Source of the DNA: Chara braunii
Taxonomy: Eukaryota > Streptophyta > Charophyceae > Charales > Characeae
Reading direction: 5' to 3'
DNA length: 24,097 nucleotides
Assembly (NCBI GenBank): GCA_003427395.1
Contig: BFEA01000306.1
Coordinates: 1,329,842 to 1,353,938 of the forward strand
The notes under the pieces were generated by a model. The model ran no database searches and was not told the DNA's origin. It saw only the letters and a program-made list of their open reading frames with translations. The position numbers and the translations under genes are program-made. Of the stretch, positions 9,621 to 18,283 are shown piece by piece; within the stretch, counting starts at the first letter, position 1, and the number at the start of each line of letters is the position of its first letter.

Positions 9621-10734
9621 TGCAATGACTTGCTGATTTTGACTGCCGCAACTGACTGCGAGGCTGTACAGTACCAGCGGTAGGGTAGATTCGTCATTTT
9701 CTTTGGCTGAGGGCTAACCGAGAGACCCACCTGTACGAAAAATCCGTGAGGGACATATCTGCAAATATGGGAAATATAGTCCCAACACTAACCCGGATTT
9801 CCTACAGCTACCCCTACTGCGTATAGGAGACCTGGGCTACCTCGAGGATGGACAGGCCCGAAGGGCCTATACCGATAGATGGTCCTATAGCCTATAGCAG
9901 GGTAGGGAGAGGCCGAGAGGCCGAAACTGGAACGGTACCGGTCGGTCCATTTAGTCGGGTCTAGGTCTGGGCTAGAGTAGTGTAGATCTATTAATAGATT
10001 AGGAAAATGAGTTCAGGACCCTTGCCTGGGACAACAGCCATAGCCGGCCTTCTGAAGGTCGCCAGAGCTGGGACATCCTCAACGCATCTACCCCTGAGGG
10101 TATCTGCGTCTGGTCGGGCTATCTCGAGGCTCTTCACTGAGTGTTTGTGGGTGGCGGCAGGCATAGCTGCCTGTTTCTTTGCCAGAGTGATCCATCGCCA
10201 CTGAAGACTCCATCACAGGATCTGTTCTTCATCTGGGTGGTTGGCGCTGGCCTCTGGGAGGCTGTTTCGGTTGTGCGCTACTAACTGGGTGTAGGGTAGA
10301 GAGTGGAGTGNAGGATCTGTTCTTCATCTGGGTGGTTGGCGCTGGCCTCTGGGAGGCTGTTTCGGTTGTGCGCTACTAACTGGGTGTAGGGTAGAGAGTG
10401 GAGTGTGGGGTTCTGAGAGTGGCGAGATACTGGAACAAACTCTGTAACGATATCTGGTTTTAATTGGCTCATCATCGGTGCGAATTCCGATTGTTATCCT
10501 CGAAGGTTTATTCTTGTGATTGGTTGTTGGGACTCTTGGGAGTATTGTCAGAGAGTGAAGAACACTGTGTGTCTTCTCCCCACCTATGCATAGCTGTATT
10601 CCGCTGCCTATTTTGATTTGTGTACAGTCTGGACTTTGTCCCCTCTCCCCCTTCTCTTATGCATGTATGGGCGTGTATGAGACTGTCTGTGTGTGAGTGG
10701 CGGTAAAAATCGTCAGACAGCCAAGTTCATAACA
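9621..10734 (+). repeat. 3' LTR of retrotransposon 1 (1114 bp)
   Basis: The LTR starts TGCAATGACTTGC and ends TTCATAACA. It matches the 5' LTR along its length with scattered substitutions. It has one copy of the segment duplicated in the 5' LTR, lacks about 84 bp after GAGTTCAGGAC, and has about 9 extra bases near 10530. It also carries a 94-bp duplication around N at 10311 (copies 10217-10310 and 10312-10405). Confidence 0.92.
10217..10405 (+). repeat. 94-bp direct duplication joined by a single N (3' LTR)
   Basis: Same structure as at 2489-2677 in the 5' LTR: two copies of a segment beginning AGGATCTGTTCTTC on either side of an ambiguous base at 10311. Confidence 0.9.
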
Positions 10735-10738
10735 GTAG
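10735..10738. repeat. Target-site duplication of retrotransposon 1, right copy
   Basis: GTAG (AGTAG from 10734) follows the 3' LTR and matches 1525-1528. The next bases, AGTGGCAAAAAT, begin repeat unit B. Confidence 0.7.
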
Positions 10739-10940
10739 AGTGGCAAAAATCAAGAATGAGACAAATCGGCGCGGCATTTATTTCACCCACTATAACTTTT
10801 TAAAAACTTTTCAAAATATTTTTCGTGGAAAGATCACAACCAAATCTACAGACTCTTCAATTTTCAAAGTTTTCAAGGCATTCTTCTGAGCGCGATAAAT
10901 CATAGAAGTTAGGGTACTGTTTCCTTTAGCCCACATGTTG
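10738..10940 (+). repeat. ~200-bp tandem repeat unit B
   Basis: The unit runs from GAGTGGCAAAAAT to GCCCACATGTTG and resembles unit A over its length, including GGAAAGATCAC and CTACAGAC. It is directly followed by unit C. Confidence 0.75.
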
Positions 10941-11095
10941 GAGTGGCAAAAATGAAAAATGTGACGAATTTGCACGACATTTATTTATATATATATATTT
11001 TTTTTTCCTTGAAATTTTCCCGTTAAGATCACGACCTAATCTACAGGATCTCAAAAATTTTCAGATTCTTTCTGAGCACGAAAAATCGCCAGAGC
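10941..11095 (+). repeat. ~200-bp tandem repeat unit C, truncated
   Basis: The unit starts GAGTGGCAAAAATGAAAAAT, has an AT-rich middle with a (TA)n run, then AAGATCACGACC, CTACAG and CGAAAAATCGCC. The end corresponding to GCCCACA in units A and B is absent. Confidence 0.7.
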
Positions 11096-11397
11096 TGGCG
11101 AGTGAAAATTGTGAGACTGGACCCGCCTGCACCTCCCGGTCGGCGCCCCCCCTGAGGACCAGCTCAGAACTCACCGGAATGCCACTCTTTCAGTGGTGGG
11201 TAGAGTGGTGGTTTAAGGTAACTTCGACACTGTGCGCCTGAAGAAGAAGAGGGCACTGGAGAGATACTTCATAGCTAGGCTAGACGTAGAGCAGGAGGGA
11301 CGGTGGCCATAGCCGCCGAGGTGTGAGCAACCGGAGTGGGTGTATCCCGGGTAATGATCCAGGGTAGAGAGAGAGAGAGAGTGAGGCAGAGCTAGTC

Positions 11398-11402
<5 letters not shown>
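11096..11402. other. No gene recognised; right inverted-repeat arm and one CCATAGCC
   Basis: The stretch includes the inverted partner (11199-11216) of 1228-1245, a GCCACT...AGTGG hairpin word near 11181-11195, and a CCATAGCC octamer at 11307. GA-rich sequence starts at about 11365. No open frame resembles a protein. Confidence 0.6.
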
Positions 11403-11451
<49 letters not shown>

Positions 11452-11486
11452 NNNNNNNNNNNNNNNNNNNNNNNNNNNNNNNNNNN

Positions 11487-11560
<74 letters not shown>
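11403..11560. repeat. GA microsatellite with a 35-base assembly gap
   Basis: The stretch is (GA)n on both sides of N bases at 11452-11486. The true array length is unknown. Open frames crossing it are Ser/Leu dipeptide repeats. Confidence 0.95.
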
Positions 11561-11563
<3 letters not shown>

Positions 11564-11652
11564 AGAAGGGAGAAGTCGTAGCCGCTATCTGGTTGAGACC
11601 CGTTGCGTGTGTGTGTGCGGCAGAGCCGCTGGAGACGAACCTTCTTGTATAT
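11561..11652. other. Left flank of retrotransposon 2
   Basis: Short unique sequence between the GA array and the LTR. The last five bases, TATAT (11648-11652), would be the left target duplication. No partner could be found because the other LTR is truncated. Confidence 0.4.
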
Positions 11653-11916
11653 TGTTATGACCCTGGCCAATTTCGAGATACACATCCACCGGAAAGTACA
11701 ATGCCATCCAATTGCAGAAAGAAATGAATGAGCTTGAGAGGAGAGAGATAGGATTAGAAGAAGAAGAAGTAAGAAAGAAGAAGAAGAAGATGTACACCAG
11801 CAAAGGCAATGACAAGGCTCTTCTTCTTCGCCCAACAATCTCCTCCTCCTTATCTCTCCCTTCTCTTATTCATACAAGAAATATTAATACAATGTTGAAT
11901 GACTGATCCATAATCA

Positions 11917-12192
11917 ATGTCCGAGTCCCTCTTCTACTGCAGGTATCACTTGAGGTCCACCATAGCCATGGCCGCCTCCCCACTCTTCACTCTCATAGGT
12001 CGAGGCTATGGCGGACTACTAGGCCTTGCCCAGATGCCCAAAGGACAACCCAAAGCCGCTATGGCTGCTCTAGCTCAGACCGCCATGCCCAACCCTGCAT
12101 TGAAGCTTCTTGGTGTGGCTCTCCCCGGTTGGGGACTCCTTGCTGCAGCGCCCACCAAGGTGATGAAGATGGCCGCCACCATAGCCAGGTAA
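11917..12192 (+). other. 91-codon open frame in the LTR, antisense to retrotransposon 2
   Basis: An ATG frame rich in Ala, Leu, Gly and Met is open in both LTR copies (the second lies within 20092-20622). It is flanked on the + strand by an acceptor-like CTACTGCAG and a donor-like CAGGTAAGTA. Differences between the two copies are mostly amino-acid changing, so there is no sign of selection for a protein. It is not recognised as any family and is probably chance. Confidence 0.25.
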
Positions 12193-12718
12193 GTACCCCT
12201 GGCGCTCCTCCCCCTTCCTTCCTTCTTCCTCCCTTGTGTCCTTGTCCTTCCTCCCCAGCAGCGCTGCTCCAGCTTAGCGCTGCTCCAGCCAACGCTCCAC
12301 CAATGTATCGCCAAACTTGCACACCGAAAAGAGAGTCGGACTCTCCGCCCGACCCGTAGATATAGCGTCCTGCTTTGCCTCTTGGGCGGTGACTTCCAGG
12401 CCGCTCGGCCTCCCAAGCAACCGGTACCTCCTCCCTTTCGGAGGGAAACATCATTGCAGACTCTGATATTGGCCATACAGGCCCTAGACCCAGACCAGTT
12501 GGACTGATACCCGCCTAGACCTAACCTACAACTACTGGGCCTCTAAAAATGCCACTTTTGTCTTCTTCTGCTCGACCTCCGGTACCTGCACATCTACCCC
12601 TTCCAGGTGCGGTACCGGCCTACCCGTTAGTGTTTTTCCCCGCTGCAACCCCTCAATGTCACGGCCACAGGTAAGTACCGGCCCTGAGGGCCCAACGAAC
12701 GAGCAAGTGCCCTGACGG

Positions 12719-12841
12719 GCCACACACATACTCATGCCAACCAGCACTCAGACAGGCACGGTCACACACACCCAGGCCAACCAACACTCAGACAGGCATG
12801 GTCACACACACACTTGAGCCATCCAGCACTCAGACTGACAT
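12719..12841. repeat. ~41-bp minisatellite, three copies, within the 3' LTR
   Basis: The units start GG(C/T)CACACACA and contain CCA(A/T)CCA(G/A)CACTCAGAC. They lie at about 12719-12759, 12760-12799 and 12800-12841. Confidence 0.75.
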
Positions 12842-12964
12842 GCAGTCCAGCAAGCGTGCACACACAGACTTAGTAGCAAGCGGGAAACTCATCAGGGCAT
12901 TCAATCTATGGGCAAAACTCAAAAATCAGCTGTGTGTTTCAGTCATGGACGGGTCATCACACTA

Positions 12965-12974
12965 CTCCCCCCTC
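12965..12974 (-). promoter_or_regulatory. Polypurine tract, retrotransposon 2
   Basis: Read on the minus strand it is GAGGGGGGAG, followed by TAG and then the LTR start TGTGATGACC. The position between the pol stop and the LTR fits plus-strand priming. Confidence 0.8.
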
Positions 12975-13002
12975 AAGAGCGAGGTCCCTTCGCGCGAGTA
13001 AC

Positions 13003-13542
13003 TCACTCTGAGTCCTCGACAAACGCATCGTAAGCGAGCAAGGCAAAGAGATTCCTAGAGTACTCTATTGCAGTGAGCCTTGCAGAGATCTTAGGTACAA
13101 CGTTAGTGGCAATTTGTCGCTCATATGCTTTGACAACACGCGGTGCACTGCGTAGCGGTTCCTGTTTGGAAATCCAGTACAGATCGTCTAATGGGTGATA
13201 GATGAAGTGAACCTGGTACTGTCTATTGCGTCCCTTCCCTACGTGCTGTTTGATCCTATCTATCAAATGCCCGCCTTTGATCGCACGGCGGATCATGTCC
13301 TCGCGGTAGTCGAATGTTTTAGCATCACGGTGGAGGTACAGTTTCGATGCATGGAACACGGGGTATGTGCGCAGATGAGCTGGCACATCAACTACGTACG
13401 AAGGGCCAAAGTGATCTTCATCAATCACATTCAAAATTTCCCAAGGCCCATAATAGAGTGGGAGAAGTTTGTGTGAGACTCCCTCTTCTTCTGAGAATAG
13501 ACATCTTGACCCAGACATACCTTCTGCGCTTCTTGTTCGCAT
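13003..13542 (-). pseudogene. Integrase C-terminus with GPY/F-like module and chromodomain, retrotransposon 2
   Basis: This open frame continues integrase after a one-base frame change near 13495. KLLPLYYGPWEILNVI corresponds to the GPY/F module. HLRTYPVFHASKLY matches element 1. The segment from GHLIDRI through RQYQVHFIYHP and LYWISKQEPL to KAYERQI aligns with the chromodomain of element 1, though the EN-W pair is changed to DLYW. The frame ends at 13003, about 30 bases from the PPT. The ATG at 13542 is out of frame with the integrase upstream and is not a real start. Confidence 0.8.
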
Positions 13543-15388
13543 GATGGATCATAGCGTGATGGATCATAGCGTGTTGTCGCTTGGTCATAGCTGCAATGGT
13601 AACTTTGAGCAAGCGATCATACTTGGCCCTGAAGCCAGGTCTGCCGGGTTTTAAATCAGCTGGCTGCTCAGGGAATAGGTAAGAGAGTGGATTCCGGATT
13701 TGCCAACCGTAATGCAGCCTGTTGGGTGTCATGCCGGTGGCAGAGTGGCCGGAGTTGTTGTATAACCCCTTAACGAAATACAGCTCTTCATCCCATGTTT
13801 CCTGATCCGGGATAATCAAAGCGCGAAGAAGTTGAAACACAGTCTGGTTGATCTCTTTAGCCAAACCGTTGGCTTCGGGGTGTCGGCCAGATGTCATACA
13901 CAGCTTGATCCCCAGTTGAGACGTGAAGTCCTTCCACTCAGTACTAATGAAGCGCGGATCCCGATCGCTCACAAGAGTCTTCGGGGTTCTGAACTGCAGA
14001 ATGTACTTCTGTTGGAACTCACGAATCACTAGTTGTGTTGAGGCGTGAGGCGACAAAGGGATCAGGTTGAGGAACTTAGAGAAACGGTCAACAATCACCA
14101 TGACCTGTGAGTAGCCGCTCTTTCTTACCTTTCCCATGTCGGTGAAGTCGATGGAGACGGACTCCTTGGGACCATCGGGAATGGGTAGGGGCGTGAGTAG
14201 CCCCAGCGGCTTTTGTCTGCATGGTTTGATTCGTTGACAGACTTGACATTCAACCACAAATTTTTCAGCAGTCCCTTTCATGCCAGGCCAATCAAACTGT
14301 CTCAGCAAATTTGCGTACGTTTTTGCCATACCGAAGTGTCCGCTCCGGCCATGAGCCAAATCCAGAAAGTGCGTGCGGAGAGGCTCATGGTTGGGGACAC
14401 ACAAACGGTCGTGGTTCCCGTAGCGACGAAAAATCAGTCCTCCATACTCGTGATAATCAGGCTGACTGCTAGGGTAAGCCCGTAGCCGCTCAAGGATGGA
14501 ACTCAACTCCGGATCCTTGGCGGTGTGCTCTACGAGCTCCTCCTCCAGTTTCTTCCAGAGGTCGTAGGATTTGACAAGGCAAGTCATGTACTCAGGGTGG
14601 CGAGACAATGCATCAGCAACTCGATTATAACAGCCCTTTTTGTGTAACTCAAAATCGAAAATGTCAATCTCATGGAACCAGCGAAGCAAGGTAGGGGACA
14701 GGGTAGTTTGCTGTTTGATCCACTTCAGAGTCTCATGATCTGAGAACACTTTGAAGTGGCGTCTCAAAAGACAGTGTTTCCAGTGGTCCAACGCCATACA
14801 CAAAGCATAGAGCTCGCACATGTAGGTGGAAGTGACTACCTTTACGCTGGGCATGCGTTTGTTGTAGTACTCAAGTGGCCGCAAGCCATCGCCGTCATCT
14901 TGTTGCAGCACTGCGCCGATTTCATACTGACTTGCATCCATAGTAACTACGAATGTCAGTTTGGGATCTGCAATGCGGAGTACCGGGTAACTTACCAAGG
15001 CGTCCTTCAAGGCTTGAAAGGCGTTCGTATAGGGAACATTCTTACTTGTTAGTCGAGACAATGGACGCTTAACGATGGAGAAGCGGGGCACAAACTTCCG
15101 ATAGTATGACGTGAGACCAAGAAAAGAACGCAGTTCGTGAATGTTCACGGGCTGAGGCCAGTTGCGTATGACCTCCAACTTGGTTGCTTCAGGCTCTAGG
15201 CCTGCAGCAGACGACCGGTGCCCAAGATAGATGACACTATCCTTCCCAAACTCAGATTTCTCTAAGTTGAGATGGAGTTGCGTCTTCTTGAGGATGGTCA
15301 GTACTTCCTCGAGGTGCTTGAGGTGTTCCTCCATGGACTTGCTGAAGATTAGAATGTCATCAAGGTGTTCGCGGAGGACTTTGTCCAT
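13421..15388 (-). pseudogene. pol: pol: RT C-terminal part, RNase H and integrase, retrotransposon 2
   Basis: This is the longest open frame in the window, at 655 codons. Residues 1-150 cover the end of [11 protein letters not shown] without the preceding YxDD context, YLGH and SFLGLTSYYRKF. RNase H has all four acidic ligands: D151 (DAS), E192 (CELYAL), D217 (FSDHE) and D259 (DALSR). Integrase has H-rich zinc residues near 346-351, CQVC at 381-384, D414 and D475. The expected Glu at 511, exactly 35 residues after D475, is Lys (codon 13856-13858). A 15-bp in-frame duplication (13543-13572) repeats HHAMI-type residues. ATG 15388 is internal to the original RT. Confidence 0.93.
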
Positions 15389-16269
15389 GAGGGGCTTTGG
15401 AAGGTGGTCGGTGCGTTCGTGAGACCGAAAGGCATTACGGTAAACTCGTAAAGCCCATCGCGTCTTTTGAACACAATCTTGTGCTGATCTGCAGGATCGA
15501 CTTCAATCTGGTGGTAGCCAGACTTGAGATCGATCTTGGAGAAGACCTTGCACCCACCTGCGGCATCAAGCAAGTCACCTATACGAGGCGATGGATAGGC
15601 ATTCTTTCTTTTGATGCGGTTTAGACCACGATAGTCAATACACATGCGGAGTTTGCCTCCTTTCTTCGGAACAAACAACACAGGAGCACCAAATTCAGAT
15701 TCACTAGGCTTGATCCACCTCTTGTCAATCATCTCCTCAATCTGTCGCCGGAGTTCCTCCAACTCGCCGGGTCCCATTCGGTGTACGCAGCCCTTTGGAG
15801 GAACAACACCTTCAACCAACTCGATGGTGTGTCGGACCGATCTCGTGGGGACTCCACGTGGCTCGGCCAGAACTTCCAGAAACCGATCGAGGAGGTTTTG
15901 GATGTCTGGTGGGACCGGTGGGGGTGGGGGATCAGCAAAGGGGTTGTCGCGGATAGAGACGACCGAATCTGAAGTGGGATCATTCGGACCATTAGAGGGT
16001 AGAGAAATACAGGTGCTAGAAGTAGAAGTACTAGAAGTAGTAGTAGTAGTAGCCGCAAAAGTAGATGGCACATGGGTGGGACGAACAAAGGCAATACACA
16101 ACTGTTCTTCCTCCTTGTGCTTGCGCCATTTCTTACAAAACTGCATAGCATTCAGAAAAGTCACTGGGGACTCGTGCTTCTCATCAAAGAGGACAGGAAA
16201 CTCGTTCCCTTGGTCCATTCGCATTGGGACTGCAACCAGCCTAAGCCAAGGACAGCATCGAAGGCGCAC
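15349..16269 (-). pseudogene. Reverse transcriptase N-terminal part, retrotransposon 2
   Basis: The 306-codon open frame starts inside the protease-RT linker. A Thr/Ser-rich stretch (about residues 73-90) and a Pro run (about 114-120) form the linker. RT blocks follow: [33 protein letters not shown] with catalytic D247, and [14 protein letters not shown]. The frame then departs from RT because of what looks like two extra bases in the GGGG run at 15391-15394. The rest of RT continues in the 15388 frame. The first codon is GTG, so this is a segment of a polyprotein, not a gene start. Confidence 0.9.
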
Positions 16270-16643
16270 TTGTCAAGAACATAGAAGTTCAACGCGTGTG
16301 TGACAGTTTTGTCCTTGTCAAAGGTAGTGCGCACACCCTTGACTGCATGCGTAGAAGAGACAACTTCTTTGTTGCCAACTTGGGTCCGGCAAGGGTTCTG
16401 CAAGGTCACTTGCTTCATCCCCACGCCCACTTTGCGTATCCCGTGAGGTGACATAAAGTTAGTCGTAGCACCATAGTCAACCAAAACACGGAGATAGCGG
16501 TAGTTTATGAAAAGTTTGAAGAAGATAAACTTCACCGTCCCCTGGGCACGCTGCTGTTTCATCTCAGCCCAATGCTCCAAGTGGTAGTGAAAATCGACCG
16601 TCCCGGACTCCTCCCGAGGCTCGACATACAAAACATTACTCAC
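16161..16643 (-). pseudogene. Aspartic protease region, retrotransposon 2
   Basis: The 160-codon frame has LRVLVDYGATTNFMS at about residues 51-65, the protease active site with Tyr in place of Ser/Thr, and [10 protein letters not shown] near 134-143, the second conserved block. It overlaps the RT frame in a different phase, so a frameshift lies between about 16269 and 16161. Element 1 shares DYGAT and the following N-F-(I/M)-S. Confidence 0.85.
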
Positions 16644-16704
16644 CTCAGCCTTGTGTTCAGCAAATGATTGGGCTTCAAGGGAGGACTGTTGATCTGCCTC
16701 AGGT

Positions 16705-17062
16705 TCAATCTCCCCTACTGTAGAGTTTGCTGAAGTTGACTCTACGCCCGGTTCTGGTTTCCCTGCAGCCTATAACAATCTTGTACCTTATGGTTTGGTT
16801 TTCGGCAATGCACTCATACCCCCTTCTTGAGTCAACCCCGCCAGACATTTTCAGTAATCCGGAGGTCGACCCAAGGTTTAGTAGTCGCATCCTCCGACTT
16901 AGGTGGGATCTTGACTCCCTTGGGAAGTTGGACATAGTTCTTCCCTGCACTCCGATTCGGTCCCTTTGCATTGGCAATCTTTTTAAAGGCCGTAATTTTT
17001 TCTTCTTCTTTGTTTGCATCAGACTCATGGGCTGAAGAACAAGCTGTATCAGAGTCCTGTTC
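16705..17062 (-). pseudogene. gag nucleocapsid end, retrotransposon 2
   Basis: Continuing the minus frame past TAA at 17063 gives a Lys/Glu-rich segment with several more stops, then a zinc-knuckle remnant reading VHCRKPNHKVQDC near 16770-16825. The first Cys of the C-X2-C pair is a TGA stop. A 141-codon open frame in another phase covers the region but is Met/Arg/Lys-rich and is probably a shadow. Confidence 0.65.
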
Positions 17063-18283
17063 TTAGTCGTCACCAAGAGTGGGGTCATCTGCATTGGCTT
17101 CTTCGGCCTCCAGCAGGTCATGCACATCAAAACGGTTGCTTCCTTTGAACCGTCTGCCGCCCATGGGCTTTTTGCTCCCTGCTGTGGTGACGAGGTCTAC
17201 AGCCTCAAGACTGACTATATCCTTCATCAAGGTGAACCAGTCAGTGTAACCAATGAAGTCCCTCCCCAGGCGATTAGTCAAGTTGGTGGGAACCGCGCCT
17301 TTAACCAATTCCAAGCAAGATTGCGCAGTCAGTTCCAATCCAGGTGTAGCAAACATCTTGCTAAGATAGGTCTGCAGGATTTTCATGGAGCCCGTCCACT
17401 TGCTGCGCTTGATTTTGTTAAGCTGAATTCTTGCCCTTGCTGCAGCATGTGGATCCAGGTATTGTGAAATGAGGAGGCAACCGGGGTGGCCTTAAGCCAT
17501 CTGGTTAGTTCTATTTTAGGAATCCCAGCTCGCGTGGCTTGGACCTCTAAGAAGCCCCGCACGACCGGCTCAACATTCATTCCCATGATCACGGACTGGT
17601 TCTCAGCTTAAGTCCACAGCACCTCGAAGTATGCCCTCATGGAGTTGATCCAGGATTCAATGTCTTCTTTGCCGTCGTACTTAGACGGTATTTGAACCGC
17701 CTTCCGATCCATGTAGGGACTGACACGGCTGGGACCAGCACCTGCTGGTTCCAAGCTTGGGGCTGCAGCAGTTGCAAAACTCCCAGCCTTGTTGCTTGTC
17801 ACATCAACTGGTGCAGGTCCCGAGGGGGTTGCCAACACATTCAAGGAAGAAGATATAGTAAGAGAGGCAGAGGTAGTTTCAATTGCAGCTTCAGATTCAG
17901 GGGGTAGAGGAAGAGGGTTGGCCACTTGGGCTTGTCGCAGCTCAGCCACCTCCTTTGTCAATTCATGGTACTTGCGGGTCATATCGGTTAGATCATCTTG
18001 AAGTGTTCGCAACTTTGCGAAGACTTCAGCGACCTGAGTGGTATGATCCTCAAGATTCCTGACTTGAACAAGGGCGGTGAGTTTCCCCACACTTCTCTTC
18101 AGTCAGTGAGGGAACAGTCTTTAAGATGGCCACCTGCCTTTTCAGCAAGGTTTCCTTCCCCTCCTTCTCTGCCTCCTGTTCCCTTTTGGTTGCACTATCT
18201 AGGAGTGCTTGTAGATATGGTTTTTCGGCATCACTGGCTGCATCTAACAAGGCCCGCCATTGCACTGAAGTTAGCTGAGCCAT
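17063..18283 (-). pseudogene. gag: gag, retrotransposon 2, broken
   Basis: The ATG at 18283 starts gag after an A-rich context. The first 60 residues are charged and helical (ALLDSATKREQEAEKEG), like a coiled coil. A frameshift near 18095 leads into the 18090-17608 frame, with another heptad-like stretch, a Ser/Pro/Ala linker and a capsid-like start with SKYDGKEDIESWI. TAA at about 17608 interrupts; the frame continues from 17592, shifts again near 17430, and runs to 17063 through LSKMFATPGLEL and LGRDFIGY. At least two frameshifts and two stops are needed to explain it. Confidence 0.8.

Larger units (their letters stand above)
1529..10734 (+). mobile_element. Ty3/gypsy chromovirus-type LTR retrotransposon 1, degenerate
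   Basis: This is a complete but decayed element of about 9.2 kb. It has two direct LTRs, a PBS matching initiator tRNA-Met at 11 of 12 bases, a gag-pol region in the order gag, protease, RT, RNase H, integrase and chromodomain, a G-run PPT and a short target duplication. RT before integrase places it in Ty3/gypsy rather than copia. Most of gag-pol lies in one + frame with in-frame stops at 5303, 5594, 6008, 6056, 6137, 6599, 7703 and 8237. Frame changes occur near 7105, 7532, 7930, 8560 and 9040. It cannot encode active enzymes: one RT catalytic Asp and two RNase H Asp residues are replaced. Confidence 0.95.
11653..12961 (-). repeat. 3' LTR of retrotransposon 2 (1309 bp)
   Basis: On the + strand it starts TGTTATGACCC and ends GGGTCATCACA. 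These ends are inverted copies of each other at 10 of 11 bases, as expected for LTR termini. The part up to about 12430 matches 19825-20575. It contains a GAA-rich tract, CCATAGCC octamers (11960, 12179, and reversed at 12004), two exact AGGTAAGTA words on the + strand (about 12188 and 12669), and a CACA-containing minisatellite at 12719-12841. The outer boundary at 12961 rests on the terminal motif and the adjacent PPT, because the other LTR lacks this part. Confidence 0.85.

Noticed and set aside
11401-11838. 145-codon minus-strand frame rich in Ser-Leu
   Set aside because: It is a translated GA microsatellite running through an assembly gap.
12059-12476. Two overlapping minus-strand frames of 131-133 codons in the LTR
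   Set aside because: They are in different phases of the same LTR sequence and lack any domain. The matching region of the other LTR does not keep them at the same length.
9621-12961. Relationship between the LTRs of elements 1 and 2
   Set aside because: They share only short terminal words (CATAACA ends) and the CCATAGCC octamer. I see no extended similarity that would make them one family.
15644-16303. 219-codon plus-strand frame
   Set aside because: It is a shadow of the RT and protease frames on the opposite strand.
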